DNA of 64,000 bases from Mycobacterium sp. NBC_00419 (GCF_036023875.1 NZ_CP107931.1:5551437-5615436), one strand, 5' to 3'; positions 19,074 through 28,411 are shown, counted from the stretch's first letter. Notes: generated by a model not told the origin, from the letters alone. Numbers and translations are program-made.

Positions 19074-19945
19074 ACGAGATCCTCCGTACCCAGGGCCCGC
19101 GTGTAGAGCAGCACGCCGACCAGGATCAGCGCCATCAGCACGAAGCTCAGCGCGGCCGCGGCTGGATAGTCCTTGACCACCAGGAACTGGCGTTGGATGA
19201 CGTTGCCGATCATCTTCGTCTGGGTGCTGCCCAGGTAGTCGGCGTTGATGAAGTCACCGACCGACGGGATGAACACCAGCATGCTGCCCGCCAGCACGCC
19301 CGGCATCGCCAGCGGCAGTATCACTTTGCCGAACATCCGGCGGTTGGTGCCGTACAGGTCGCGGGAGGCCTCCAGCAACCGGGGGTCGATCTTTTCCAGG
19401 CTGACGTAGAGCGGCAGGATCATGAAGATGACCCAGTTGTAGGTCAGGCCGCCGATCACCGCCCAACTCGTCGAGAGCAGTCGGCCATCGGGCGGCAGCA
19501 GCCCGATCGCGTTGAGCCCGCTGACCACCCAGCCGTCGTCGGCCAGGATGGTTTTCCAGGCCAGGGTGCGGATCAGGAACGTCACGAAGAACGGCAGGAT
19601 CACCAGGCCCAGCAGCAGGTTCTTGTAGCGGCCCGCCTTGAAGGCGATCACGTAGGCCAGCGGGAAGGCCAGCAGAATGCACAGCACCGTGGCGGCCAGC
19701 GCGTAACCGAAGGAGCGCAGGATCTGCTCCTGGTAGGTGCTCAGCGCGTGGCCATAGTTGCTGAAGTTCCAGCCGAAGGTGAGCTTCGGCATGTACACCG
19801 AGCCGCCCATGGTGGACAGCGAGGTGCGGAACAACGAGATGAACGGCACCACATAGAAGATCCCGAGATACACGAGCGCGGGCAGGATCATCAAGTACGG
19901 AGCGAGCTTGCTCCGCTGCCGGTTGCTGCTGGCTACACCGGCCAT
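19070..19945 (-). CDS. potB: polyamine-type ABC transporter permease PotB
   Basis: 291 residues with six transmembrane segments. The EAA motif is LLEASRDLYGTNRRMFGKVI, and FVTFLIRTLAWKTILADDG and PSVGDFINADYLGS are typical PotB sequences. It starts 4 bases after the potD stop and overlaps potC, so potD-potB-potC are one transcript. Confidence 0.93.
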   Translation of the reverse strand: MAGVASSNRQRSKLAPYLMILPALVYLGIFYVVPFISLFRTSLSTMGGSVYMPKLTFGWNFSNYGHALSTYQEQILRSFGYALAATVLCILLAFPLAYVIAFKAGRYKNLLLGLVILPFFVTFLIRTLAWKTILADDGWVVSGLNAIGLLPPDGRLLSTSWAVIGGLTYNWVIFMILPLYVSLEKIDPRLLEASRDLYGTNRRMFGKVILPLAMPGVLAGSMLVFIPSVGDFINADYLGSTQTKMIGNVIQRQFLVVKDYPAAAALSFVLMALILVGVLLYTRALGTEDLV

Positions 19946-19949
19946 GCCG

Positions 19950-21137
19950 TCAGCCGCCGGTGACTTCGGCGTAAGCCTTGTTGAACTCCGCGGTCTGCTC
20001 GTCGGTGAGCGCCGTCCACGACTTGAGCCTGTCCAAAACGTCCTTCGGCGGGTTGATCAACGGGTTGCTGGCCAGGCCCGGATCGATCTTGTTCAATTCA
20101 TCGGTCATGTCCGAGAGCACCGGCACGTACTGCGTGTGGGCGATCAGCTTGGCGTAGTTCGCCCGGTCGTAGACGTAGTTGATCCACTCCTCGGCGGCCT
20201 TCTGGTTCTGCGTCGTATAGGGGATCACCTGTGTGTCGACGAACGTGGTGCCGCCCGACTCCGGAACGATGAACTTCAGGTCCGGGTTGTCCTTCTGCAG
20301 CTGGACCACGTCACCCGAATAGGCTTGGGCGATCACGACATTGCCCGCGGCGAGGTCGTCGGCGTAATCGTTGCCGGTGAACCGGCGGATCTGGCCCTTG
20401 TCTTTCTGTTCCTTGATCAGGTCGACGGCTTTCTGCACGCCTTCCATCGTGGGATCTTCGAGCGATCCGCCTTGGGAGATGATGATCATGCCGAGGCCGT
20501 CCTGCATGTCCGACAGCAGGCTGATCTTGCCCTTGAACGCCGGATCCCACAGGTCGTCGATCTTGGTGATGTCGCGACCGGTGGCGGCGCGGTTGTAGGC
20601 CAGCGCCGTCATACCGGACATGTACGGCGCACTGAACTTGCGGCCTGGGTCGGCCTTGGCGTCCAGGAGGTCGGGGCGCAGGTTCTTCTTGTTGGTCCAG
20701 CGGCTCTCGCTGATCGGGTTGAGCCAGCCAAGGCCGTTGAGCCGGGAGGCCATGAACTGCGTCGGCACCACCAGGTCGGCGCCGATGTCCTGCTTGCGCG
20801 ACAGCGGCTCCTTGTTCTTGGCGAACCACTCCTCGTTGTCGTTGAAGTCCTCTTTGTAGTCGACGGTCAGACCGGTTGCGGTCTGGAACGCGGCGACAAA
20901 CCCGTCGGCCATATACAGCGGCCAGTTCGAAATCCGCAGCTTGCCGGTGGCGGGCGAGCCGTCGTCCGACGGCGCCGCGGGACCGCTGGCCGCACCCGAG
21001 GAGTTGTCCGACTTGCTACACGCGGCGAGGAAGGACGGGCCCAAGACCAGAGCTGCCGCCGCGGCGGCGCCACCGCCGATGAACCGGCGGCGAGATGCGA
21101 GCTGGGCGATGAGCCGGGGGTCAATCTCTGTGGCCAT
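19950..21137 (-). CDS. potD: polyamine-type ABC transporter substrate-binding lipoprotein PotD
   Basis: 395 residues from ATG 21137. The N-terminus has a twin-arginine signal (SRRRFIGG, residues 15-22) followed by a lipobox (FLAAC, Cys40), so the folded protein is probably exported by Tat and lipid-anchored. The mature part has the PotD/spermidine-binding pattern: KLRISNWPLYMADG, GADLVVPTQFMASRL, PESGGTTFVDTQVIPY. It follows potA by 70 bases. Confidence 0.93.
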   Translation of the reverse strand: MATEIDPRLIAQLASRRRFIGGGAAAAAALVLGPSFLAACSKSDNSSGAASGPAAPSDDGSPATGKLRISNWPLYMADGFVAAFQTATGLTVDYKEDFNDNEEWFAKNKEPLSRKQDIGADLVVPTQFMASRLNGLGWLNPISESRWTNKKNLRPDLLDAKADPGRKFSAPYMSGMTALAYNRAATGRDITKIDDLWDPAFKGKISLLSDMQDGLGMIIISQGGSLEDPTMEGVQKAVDLIKEQKDKGQIRRFTGNDYADDLAAGNVVIAQAYSGDVVQLQKDNPDLKFIVPESGGTTFVDTQVIPYTTQNQKAAEEWINYVYDRANYAKLIAHTQYVPVLSDMTDELNKIDPGLASNPLINPPKDVLDRLKSWTALTDEQTAEFNKAYAEVTGG

Positions 21138-21207
21138 GTGCCGTAATGCCTTTCGTGGGGAGCTGGTCGAGGGACGAAGCGCGCGGGATCGGGTCTGTTG
21201 AAAGGGT

Positions 21208-22404
21208 TTACGTGTTGTCGAGCATCTCTTCGAGGTCTTCGGTGGTCGGGATGTCGGCCGCCGGTAGCACCAGCGAGGCATCGGGTGACCAGCAGACGTA
21301 GACGTCGTCCCCGGGCCGCAACATCGGCAGGTTCTGCTCGGGCCCGACGTGGGCGACGATGGGGGAGCCGTCGTCGGCAGCAAGTGACAGGCGCAGGACC
21401 GGCCCCTGGAAGGTCAGGTCGACCACCTTGGCGGGCACCGCGGCGACATCACCGGTCAGCTGTTCCATGGCCACCCGCACGCGTTCGGGGCGAACCATCA
21501 GGGTGGCCTGGCCACCCGGCTCGATGTGGGTGTCGCCGGGCCTGGCGCGAAGCGTGCTGCCCAGCACATCGATCTCGACGTAGTCGCGGTTGGCGCGGCC
21601 GGTCTGGCGGCCGTGCCACAGGTTGGCCTGACCGATGAATCCGGCGACGAACACCGTGGCGGGCCGGTCGTAGATCTCGGTGGGGGTGCCGATCTGTTCG
21701 ACCTTGCCCTGGTTCATGACCGCGATGCGGTCGCTCATGGTGAGCGCTTCCTCTTGGTCGTGCGTCACGTAGACGAACGTGATGCCGACCTCGCGCTGGA
21801 TGCGCTTGAGTTCGAACTGCATGACGTGGCGCAGTTTGAGGTCCAGCGCGCCGAGGGGCTCGTCGAGCAGCAACGCGCTCGGATAGTTCACCAGCGCCCT
21901 GGCCAGTGCGACCCGCTGCTGCTGGCCACCGGAGAGCTGCGACGGTTTGCGCTGGGCGAAGTCGGTCAGCCGCACCACCTCGAGCAACTCATCGACGCTC
22001 TTCTTGACGGTGGCCTTGTCCTTCTTCTGGCTGCGCGGCCCGTAGGCGACGTTGTCCCACACGCTCATGTGCGGGAACAACGCATAGTGCTGGAAAACGG
22101 TGTTGACGTTGCGCTTGTTCGGTGGCGTCCGCGAGACGTCGACGCCTTCCAGGCGGATCGCGCCCTCGGTCGGGGTCTCAAAGCCCGCGATCATCCGCAA
22201 CGTGGTGGTCTTGCCACAGCCCGACGGGCCCAGCATCGAGAAGAACTCGCCAGCCCCGATGGAGAAATCAGCGTCGTCCACGGCGACATAGTCGTCGAAC
22301 CGTTTGACGACGTGATCGATCTCGATCACGGGTCTGCCGTCGGCTCGCTTGGATCCGGGTGCTCCGGTGGTCTGTTCGGTGGCGGTGGCGCCGGTATCGG
22401 TCAG
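21208..22404 (-). CDS. potA: polyamine-type ABC transporter ATPase PotA (probable CTG start)
   Basis: ATPase with Walker [11 protein letters not shown]-loop [13 protein letters not shown], signature LSGGQQQR, Walker [13 protein letters not shown]-loop VTHDQEEA and a C-terminal TOBE domain ([10 protein letters not shown]), as in PotA. The core starts at a GTG (22329) with no ribosome site. A CTG at 22404, 75 bases upstream in frame, has AAGGAGGA six bases ahead of it and gives a 25-residue extension beginning [13 protein letters not shown] with normal codon use. I therefore place the start at CTG 22404 (398 residues); GTG 22329 (373 residues) remains possible. Confidence 0.88.
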   Translation of the reverse strand: MTDTGATATEQTTGAPGSKRADGRPVIEIDHVVKRFDDYVAVDDADFSIGAGEFFSMLGPSGCGKTTTLRMIAGFETPTEGAIRLEGVDVSRTPPNKRNVNTVFQHYALFPHMSVWDNVAYGPRSQKKDKATVKKSVDELLEVVRLTDFAQRKPSQLSGGQQQRVALARALVNYPSALLLDEPLGALDLKLRHVMQFELKRIQREVGITFVYVTHDQEEALTMSDRIAVMNQGKVEQIGTPTEIYDRPATVFVAGFIGQANLWHGRQTGRANRDYVEIDVLGSTLRARPGDTHIEPGGQATLMVRPERVRVAMEQLTGDVAAVPAKVVDLTFQGPVLRLSLAADDGSPIVAHVGPEQNLPMLRPGDDVYVCWSPDASLVLPAADIPTTEDLEEMLDNT

Positions 22405-22418
22405 GGCCCGTCCTCCTT
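22404..22418 (-). promoter_or_regulatory. strong ribosome binding site before a CTG start (potA)
   Basis: On the minus strand AAGGAGGA (22418-22411) is followed by CGGGCC and then CTG (22404-22402). It is the best Shine-Dalgarno sequence near potA and has ideal spacing, which decides the start. No ATG, GTG or TTG lies at the right distance. Confidence 0.7.
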
Positions 22419-22616
22419 CAATCCCGTCGGCCGACAGACATCATGATGCGTCGGCTCCCGGGCTAAACGATCGCGGATTTACGGGCTGCGCGCAACCGAT
22501 TCCGCAACGAAGTTCGATTTTCTCGATGGAATCCCTCGTCAGCACCCCGGTGTCGGCGCGGCTTTCCGCGGAACGGCACCTATCCGACGGTGTCGATGGA
22601 CGGATCCTAGCCCGGT

Positions 22617-23771
22617 TCAGACCGCTGCGAGCCCGCGTGCGATAACCAGTCGCTGGATCTGGTTGGTCCCCTCGAAGATCTGGGTGATCTTGGCTTCCCG
22701 CATATAGCGCTCCACCCGGTAGTCGCGGGTGTAGCCGACGCCCCCGAGGACCTGGACCGCATCGGTGGTGACCTTCATGGCGGCGTCGGTGGCGACCAGC
22801 TTGGCGATGCTCGCCGCTTGCGAGTAGGGCTGGCCGGCGTCGCGGCGCCGGGCGGCGTCGAGATAGGTGGCCCGGGCACTGGCCACGGCGGCGGCCATGT
22901 CGGCCAGCAGGAAGCCGAGGCCCTGATGGTCGATGATCTTGCGGCCGAACGTCGTTCGGTCGTTGGCGTAGGCGCAGGCTTCGTCGAGGGCGGCCTGCGC
23001 TATACCGACCGCGACGGCGGCGATACCGAGCCGGCCGGCATCCAGCGCGCTGAACGCGATCTGCAGACCCTGGCCCTCGGCGCCGATCCTGCGGTCCGCC
23101 CCGATCTCGGCGTTGTCATAGAACGCCGAGGTGGTGGGCACCGCGGCCAGCCCCATCTTCTCCTCGGGCTTGCCGAAGCTCAGACCCTGCTGGTCGGCGG
23201 GGACCAGGAAGCAGGAGATCCCTTTCGAGCCCTCTCCGGTGCGGGCGAACAGGTTGTAGAAGTCGGCGCGTCCGCCGTGGGTGATCCACGCCTTCGATCC
23301 GTTGATGACGTAGCCGGTCGTCGGCTCGGCGCCGACGGGCACCGCCGCACACCGCAGTGCGGCCGCGTCGGAACCGGCCTGCGGTTCGGACAGGCTGTAC
23401 GCACCGATCTGATCGCCGGACAGCATTGCGGGCAGCCAGCGTTGTTTCTGCTCCTCGGTACCGAATGCCAGCAGCGGATTGCAGGACAGGCTGTGCACGC
23501 TGACCGCGACGGCCACGGCCGCCCAGCGCGCCGCGAGTTCCTCGAGCACCTGCAGATACACCTCGTAGGGCTGCCCGCCGCCGCCCCACTCCTCGGGCTG
23601 GGTGAGGCTCAACAGGCCAGCGGCCCCGAGTTGGGCGAACACGCCGTCCGGATAGGTCTCCGAGCGCTCGTGCTCGTCGACGATCGGGCTGAGGACTTTG
23701 TCGGCAATGTCGCGGGTGAGCGCGATGAGATCGGCGGCGTCCTGAGTCGGCAGGAGTCGGTCGACGGGCAT
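22617..23771 (-). CDS. acyl-CoA dehydrogenase
   Basis: 384 residues, full length for the family. The FAD/substrate motif GAYSLSEPQAGSDAAAL and the C-terminal motif QIFEGTNQIQRLVIARGL with the catalytic-base Glu are present, as is VQVLGGVGYTRDYRVERYMRE. It catalyses alpha,beta-desaturation of an acyl-CoA with FAD as cofactor. It is divergent from a TetR regulator, and three AGTAC boxes in the 60 bases between them suggest direct control. Chain specificity cannot be read. Confidence 0.94.
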   Translation of the reverse strand: MPVDRLLPTQDAADLIALTRDIADKVLSPIVDEHERSETYPDGVFAQLGAAGLLSLTQPEEWGGGGQPYEVYLQVLEELAARWAAVAVAVSVHSLSCNPLLAFGTEEQKQRWLPAMLSGDQIGAYSLSEPQAGSDAAALRCAAVPVGAEPTTGYVINGSKAWITHGGRADFYNLFARTGEGSKGISCFLVPADQQGLSFGKPEEKMGLAAVPTTSAFYDNAEIGADRRIGAEGQGLQIAFSALDAGRLGIAAVAVGIAQAALDEACAYANDRTTFGRKIIDHQGLGFLLADMAAAVASARATYLDAARRRDAGQPYSQAASIAKLVATDAAMKVTTDAVQVLGGVGYTRDYRVERYMREAKITQIFEGTNQIQRLVIARGLAAV

Positions 23772-23787
23772 GTGCGGCCTCTCTGTT

Positions 23788-23825
23788 AGTACCAGAAATA
23801 GTACTTTGTTATGACTTTCAGTACT
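23788..23825. promoter_or_regulatory. repeated AGTAC boxes between acyl-CoA dehydrogenase and tetR
   Basis: AGTACC at 23788-23793, AGTACT at 23800-23805 and AGTACT at 23820-23825 lie in an AT-rich 60-base gap between divergent starts. AGTACT is itself palindromic. The arrangement is what a TetR autoregulator and its target would share. Confidence 0.6.
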
Positions 23826-23833
23826 ATACGGTG

Positions 23834-24415
23834 ATGGCCACCCGCCCGGACTTCGGCACCAAGCGCCGCAGCGAGCTGTTCGACGCTCTGTTGGGGCTGT
23901 TTCTCACCGAGGGGTTCGCCCACCTGACCCTCGACGACATCGCTGCACGCCTGCACTGCTCGAAGGGCACGCTGTACACCCTCGCCGGGAGTAAGGAACA
24001 ACTGGTGCATGCGGTGACCGTGCACTTCTTCCGCCGGGCCACCGATGATGTGGAGAAGCGGGTTGCCGGGGTGGCGGGTGCACGCGACCGGATCACCGCC
24101 TATCTGACCGCGGTGGGGGCAGCCCTGGCGGAGGCCTCGGATCGGTTCATGGCCGACCTGGACGCGTTCGGACCGGCCCGTGCGGTGTACGAGCAGAACA
24201 CCGCGATCGCCGCTCGCCGGGTGGGCGAGCTCATCGGCGACGGCGTCGCCGCGGGGGACTTCCGGGACGTGCACGCCGCCTTTGCCGCCGATCTGGCCAC
24301 AGCTGCGATGGTGCGGATTCAGCAGGGGACGGTGCGTGCGGCAACCGGTCTGGACGACGCGGCGGCCTACCGGGAATTAGCCGCCATCCTGACTGCAGGC
24401 ATCATCAGCGCCTGA
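23834..24415 (+). CDS. TetR family transcriptional regulator
   Basis: 193 residues from ATG 23834 (GTG 23831 immediately before is an alternative). The helix-turn-helix is LTLDDIAARLHCSKGTLYTL, followed by AGSKEQLVHAVTVHFF. The C-terminal domain ends with TAAMVRIQQGTVRAATGLDD. It is divergent from the acyl-CoA dehydrogenase, the most likely target. Confidence 0.92.
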   Translation: MATRPDFGTKRRSELFDALLGLFLTEGFAHLTLDDIAARLHCSKGTLYTLAGSKEQLVHAVTVHFFRRATDDVEKRVAGVAGARDRITAYLTAVGAALAEASDRFMADLDAFGPARAVYEQNTAIAARRVGELIGDGVAAGDFRDVHAAFAADLATAAMVRIQQGTVRAATGLDDAAAYRELAAILTAGIISA

Positions 24416-24416
24416 C

Positions 24417-25223
24417 TCACATATGGGCGCCGCCGTCGACGCGCACCTCGGTGCCCGAGACGAAGAAGGCGTCCGGGCTGCCGAGCATCGCGACCACCGC
24501 GGCCACCGCATCAGGATTGGCGAAGATCGCGCCGTCCGGCAACGGAAGCAGCGGGGCCACCCTGGCGAACAACTTGTAGTTGACGTCGTCCGGCAGGCCC
24601 GGGCCGACGCTCTGCTTGGACTCGCCGGTGCCGTCGGTCATCCCGGACGAGATCGAGCCCGGCTGCACCGAGTTGAACCGGATGCCGTCTTTGGCGAATT
24701 CGGCGGCGAGCGCATGGGTCATCGCCTGGACGCCACCCTTCGACGCGGCATAGGCCGACATATAGGGGTGGGCGAAGGCTGCCGAGGTCGAGCTGAAGTT
24801 GACCACCGCCGGTGCGACGCCGGCCCGCAGTGCCGGCAGCGCCTCCCGGGTGACCAGGAAAGTGCCGACCAGATTGACCCGCAGCACCTGCTCGAAATCG
24901 GCCAGCGAGGTCTGCTCGAAGTGGGCCGATCGCAGGATGCCGGCCACGTTGACCAGGGTGTCCAGGCCGCCGAGTGTGGCGATCGCGTCGCCGACGCCGG
25001 ATCGGACCGAGTCCTCACTGCCCACATCGATCACGACTGTGGACAGCCGGGCGGCGAGGTCGCCGGCCTTGGCGGTGGTGTCCTTGAGGCCGGACTCGCT
25101 GATATCGGCGGCCATCACCCGGCCGCCCTCGTCGAGGATGCGCAGGACGACCGCCTGGCCGATGCCCGACCCGCCACCGGTGACGAGAACACGGCGGTCG
25201 GTGTAACGCTGACTGCTGGCCAT
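24417..25223 (-). CDS. SDR family oxidoreductase
   Basis: 268 residues of a classical short-chain dehydrogenase: VTGGGSGIGQA at residues 14-24, NVAGILRS, the catalytic Ser in VNFSSTSA, YAASK with the Tyr/Lys pair, and PGSISSGMTDG. The Asp at the end of beta-2 (MAADIS) indicates NAD(H) preference. It lies divergent from the mce operon across a 318-base region that holds a KstR-like site, so a role in sterol or steroid catabolism is plausible but not shown. Confidence 0.92.
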   Translation of the reverse strand: MASSQRYTDRRVLVTGGGSGIGQAVVLRILDEGGRVMAADISESGLKDTTAKAGDLAARLSTVVIDVGSEDSVRSGVGDAIATLGGLDTLVNVAGILRSAHFEQTSLADFEQVLRVNLVGTFLVTREALPALRAGVAPAVVNFSSTSAAFAHPYMSAYAASKGGVQAMTHALAAEFAKDGIRFNSVQPGSISSGMTDGTGESKQSVGPGLPDDVNYKLFARVAPLLPLPDGAIFANPDAVAAVVAMLGSPDAFFVSGTEVRVDGGAHM

Positions 25224-25541
25224 GGCGAACTGCTCCTATTTTCCGGGTCGATAGGCGAAGGCGCTCGATCATTGTGGGACAGCTTCGGGCCCAGGTGAGG
25301 GCGATCCCACTGGGTGGGAGCGCACTGTCATCGGACCCTGTTTCTGGGGTCCACTGGCCCACCGTGGCAACCCATCCGGCATCGCGACCCGCCCATGATC
25401 TCGATTCGCGGGAACTGCTTCCAGACGAGCGATAAGTGCACTACTCTGCCAACACGCCACTGCAACACGTTCCAGTTTTATTGACGCACACGAGCATTGC
25501 CGTAGTTCTTCCGGCATGACGATGGAGGCTCTGAACACGCA
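25224..25541. other. intergenic region between SDR and the mce operon
   Basis: 318 bases without a convincing gene. It holds the divergent promoters of the SDR and of yrbEA, a KstR-consensus palindrome at 25461-25474, and a possible -35 TTGACG (25481-25486) with a weak -10 TAGTTC about 16 bases on. Confidence 0.6.
25461..25474. promoter_or_regulatory. KstR-like operator upstream of yrbEA
   Basis: TGCAACACGTTCCA matches the mycobacterial KstR consensus TnnAACnnGTTnnA at every specified position. It lies 68 bases ahead of the yrbEA start, just upstream of a possible -35. KstR is the TetR repressor of cholesterol catabolism and of mce4. Confidence 0.65.
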
Positions 25542-26351
25542 ATGACTAACCGCACAGCAGATCGGTGGTCGCCGGGGATCGCTATTCGTAGTGGTGTGTC
25601 TGGGCCGATGCAGGCTATTGGTGGGTTGTTTGCGATGTCGGCTGATGCGGTGCGGTTTATTTTCCGGAAGCCGTTTCAGTGGCGGGAGTTTTTGGAGCAG
25701 GCGTGGTTTGTGGCGCGGGTGTCGTTGGCGCCGACGTTGTTGGTGGCGATTCCGTTCACGGTGTTGGTGAGTTTCACGCTCAATATCTTGTTGCGGGAGT
25801 TGGGCGCGGCGGATCTGTCGGGGGCTGGTGCGGCCTTTGGTGCGGTGACGCAGGTGGGTCCGTTGGTGACGGTGTTGATCGTGGCCGGTGCTGGCGCGAC
25901 GGCGATGTGTGCGGATTTGGGGTCGCGCACGATTCGTGAGGAGATCGACGCGATGGAGGTGCTGGGGATCAACCCGGTGCAGCGTCTGGTCACGCCGCGG
26001 ATGTTGGCGTCGGGGTTGGTGGCGTTGTTGCTCAACTCGTTGGTGGTGATCATCGGGATCTTGGGTGGCTATGTGTTTTCGGTGTTCGTTCAGGATGTGA
26101 ATCCGGGGGCGTTCGCGGCGGGGATCACGTTGTTGACCGGGGTGCCGGAGGTGATCATCTCGTGTGTCAAGGCGGCGTTGTTCGGGTTGATCGCGGGGTT
26201 GGTGGCTTGTTATCGGGGGTTGACGATTTCCGGTGGGGGTGCCAAGGCGGTGGGTAATGCGGTCAATGAGACGGTGGTGTACGCGTTCATGGCGTTGTTC
26301 GTGGTCAACGTGGTCGTCACGGCCATCGGTATCCGAATGACCAGCCGGTAG
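25542..26351 (+). CDS. yrbEA: MlaE-family ABC permease YrbEA (mce operon)
   Basis: 269 residues with five or six transmembrane segments and the conserved MlaE stretch TIREEIDAMEVLGINPVQRLV, preceded by VAGAGATAMCADLGS. It closely resembles YrbE4A of M. tuberculosis (FTLNILLRELGAADLSGAG, VNETVVYAF). With YrbEB it forms the inner-membrane permease of an Mce lipid importer that needs the MceG ATPase, which is not in the window. Its codon use is unlike its neighbours: TTG and GTG are strongly favoured for Leu and Val. Confidence 0.96.
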   Translation: MTNRTADRWSPGIAIRSGVSGPMQAIGGLFAMSADAVRFIFRKPFQWREFLEQAWFVARVSLAPTLLVAIPFTVLVSFTLNILLRELGAADLSGAGAAFGAVTQVGPLVTVLIVAGAGATAMCADLGSRTIREEIDAMEVLGINPVQRLVTPRMLASGLVALLLNSLVVIIGILGGYVFSVFVQDVNPGAFAAGITLLTGVPEVIISCVKAALFGLIAGLVACYRGLTISGGGAKAVGNAVNETVVYAFMALFVVNVVVTAIGIRMTSR

Positions 26352-26365
26352 AGGAACGCGCAACC

Positions 26366-27211
26366 ATGGCATTCCCGGCGGTCTATCCGCGCGTGACCCG
26401 TCAACTCAAGCGCCCCATCGGCGTTCTGGGCCGTATCGGCGACCAAACTTTGTTCTACGCAAGGGCATTGGCGGGCATGCCGTTCGCCACAGTGCACTTC
26501 CGCAAGGAGATCATTCGGTTGATCGCCGAGATCTCGATGGGTGCCGGGACGCTGGCGATGATCGGCGGCACAGTGGTCATCGTCGGGTTCTTGACGTTGG
26601 CGGCCGGCGGGACGCTGGCGGTGCAGGGCTATTCGTCGTTGGGCAACATCGGGATCGAGGCGCTGACCGGCTTTTTGGCGGCGTTCATCAATGTCCGGAT
26701 CTCGGCGCCGGTGGTGGCCGGGATCGGCTTGGCGGCCACCTTCGGCGCGGGCGTCACGGCTCAGCTCGGGGCGATGCGGATCAACGAGGAGATCGACGCG
26801 CTGGAGTCGATGGGCATTCGGCCGGTGGAGTATCTGGTCTCCACACGCATCGTGGCCGGGATGATCGCGATCACGCCGCTGTACTCGATCGCGGTGATCT
26901 TGAGCTTTCTGGCCTCGCAGTTCACCACAGTGGTGTTGTTCGGTCAGTCCAGTGGACTCTATGAGCACTACTTCACCACGTTCCTCAATCCGATCGACTT
27001 GTTGTGGTCGTTCCTGCAGGCGGTGTTGATGGCGATCACAATCCTGTTGATCCACACCTATTTCGGCTATTTCGCCACCGGCGGACCGTCCGGGGTGGGA
27101 GTGGCCGTCGGTGATGCGGTGCGGACCTCGCTGATCGTCGTGGTCTCGGTGACCCTGCTGGTCTCGCTGGCCATCTACGGATCCAACGGCAACTTCAACC
27201 TGTCCGGATAG
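26366..27211 (+). CDS. yrbEB: MlaE-family ABC permease YrbEB (mce operon)
   Basis: 281 residues. The conserved MlaE segment reads INEEIDALESMGIRPVEYLV, following LAATFGAGVTAQLGA. Membrane-spanning segments are found throughout, e.g. VVIVGFLTLAAGGTLAV and IAVILSFLASQF. It lies 14 bases after yrbEA and 12 before mceA. Confidence 0.96.
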   Translation: MAFPAVYPRVTRQLKRPIGVLGRIGDQTLFYARALAGMPFATVHFRKEIIRLIAEISMGAGTLAMIGGTVVIVGFLTLAAGGTLAVQGYSSLGNIGIEALTGFLAAFINVRISAPVVAGIGLAATFGAGVTAQLGAMRINEEIDALESMGIRPVEYLVSTRIVAGMIAITPLYSIAVILSFLASQFTTVVLFGQSSGLYEHYFTTFLNPIDLLWSFLQAVLMAITILLIHTYFGYFATGGPSGVGVAVGDAVRTSLIVVVSVTLLVSLAIYGSNGNFNLSG

Positions 27212-27223
27212 GCGAGGAACCCG

Positions 27224-28411
27224 ATGAAATCAGGTATCGCGCGCCCGCTGGCGGGCTTGGCGACGGTGATCGCCCTCGCCGTGATCGTCGCCGTCGCGGT
27301 CGGGCTGTTCAACGACAGCTTCACCAAAACCGTTCCGGTGACGGTGATCTCGGATCGTGCCGGGCTGGTGATGAATCCCGAGGCCAAGGTTAAGATCAAC
27401 GGCGCCCAGGTCGGCAAGGTCGCCTCCATCGACTCTCTGCCGGACGGTCGGGCCGCCCTGCACCTGGCGATCGACCCCAAGATGGTCGACGTCATCCCGG
27501 CCAACGTCGGCGCCGACATCACCTCCTCGACGGTGTTCGGGTCGAAGTTCGTCGAACTGGTCGCGCCGGCCGATCCCTCGGCGCACTCCCTGCGCGCCGA
27601 TCAGGTGATCCAGGGCAATCACGTCACCGTCGAGATCAACACCGTGTTCCAGCAACTGGTCTCGGTGCTCTCCGAGATCGAGCCGGCCAAGCTCAACCAG
27701 ACCCTCGGCGCACTGGCCAAGGGCTTCAACGGCCGCGGACAGAAGTTCGGTCAGTCCCTCGTCGACCTCGACTCCGCGCTGGCCAAGCTGAACCCGAGCC
27801 TGGACACCCTCAACCACGAGATCGCGATCGCGCCACCGGTGTTCGACGCCTACGCCGCGGCATCGTCTGATCTGGTCACGACAGTGGACAACGCCAGCAA
27901 GATCAGCGACACCATCGTCGACCAGGCCGACAACCTCGACGCCCTGCTGGTCAGCGCCATCGGCCTGGCTGACGTCGGCACCGAGGTGCTGTCGACGAAC
28001 CGGCAGCCGCTCACCGACGTGCTGCACCTGCTGGTACCGACCACCGACCTGCTCAACCAGTACCACGCGGCGCTCAACTGCGGCATCGCCGGTTTGGTTC
28101 CGCTGGCCACCGGCCCGGGCACGCCCCTGCCCGGCGTCACGCTGCTGCAGTCGTTCTTCCTCGGCCGTGAGCGCTACCGCTATCCGCAGGACCTGCCGAA
28201 GGTCGCCGCCAAGGGCGGGCCGCAGTGCACCGACCTGCCCAAGGTTCCGTATGAGACGAGCGCCCCGTTCGTGGTCGCCGACATCGGAACCAACCAGGCG
28301 CAGTACGGCAACCAGGGCATCCTGCTGAACTCGGACGCGCTCAAGCAGGCTCTGTTCGGACCGATCGACGGGCCGCCCCGCAACACCGCACAGATTGGAC
28401 AGCCCGGATGA
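27224..28411 (+). CDS. mceA: MCE family protein MceA
   Basis: 395 residues: an N-terminal membrane anchor (residues about 9-28), a single MCE beta-barrel domain at about 36-112 (VTVISDRAGLVMNPEAKVKI, VGKVASID), then a long helical region that in Mce complexes forms the transport tunnel, and a Pro-containing tail. First of six Mce subunits; it overlaps mceB by the ATGA junction. Confidence 0.96.
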   Translation: MKSGIARPLAGLATVIALAVIVAVAVGLFNDSFTKTVPVTVISDRAGLVMNPEAKVKINGAQVGKVASIDSLPDGRAALHLAIDPKMVDVIPANVGADITSSTVFGSKFVELVAPADPSAHSLRADQVIQGNHVTVEINTVFQQLVSVLSEIEPAKLNQTLGALAKGFNGRGQKFGQSLVDLDSALAKLNPSLDTLNHEIAIAPPVFDAYAAASSDLVTTVDNASKISDTIVDQADNLDALLVSAIGLADVGTEVLSTNRQPLTDVLHLLVPTTDLLNQYHAALNCGIAGLVPLATGPGTPLPGVTLLQSFFLGRERYRYPQDLPKVAAKGGPQCTDLPKVPYETSAPFVVADIGTNQAQYGNQGILLNSDALKQALFGPIDGPPRNTAQIGQPG

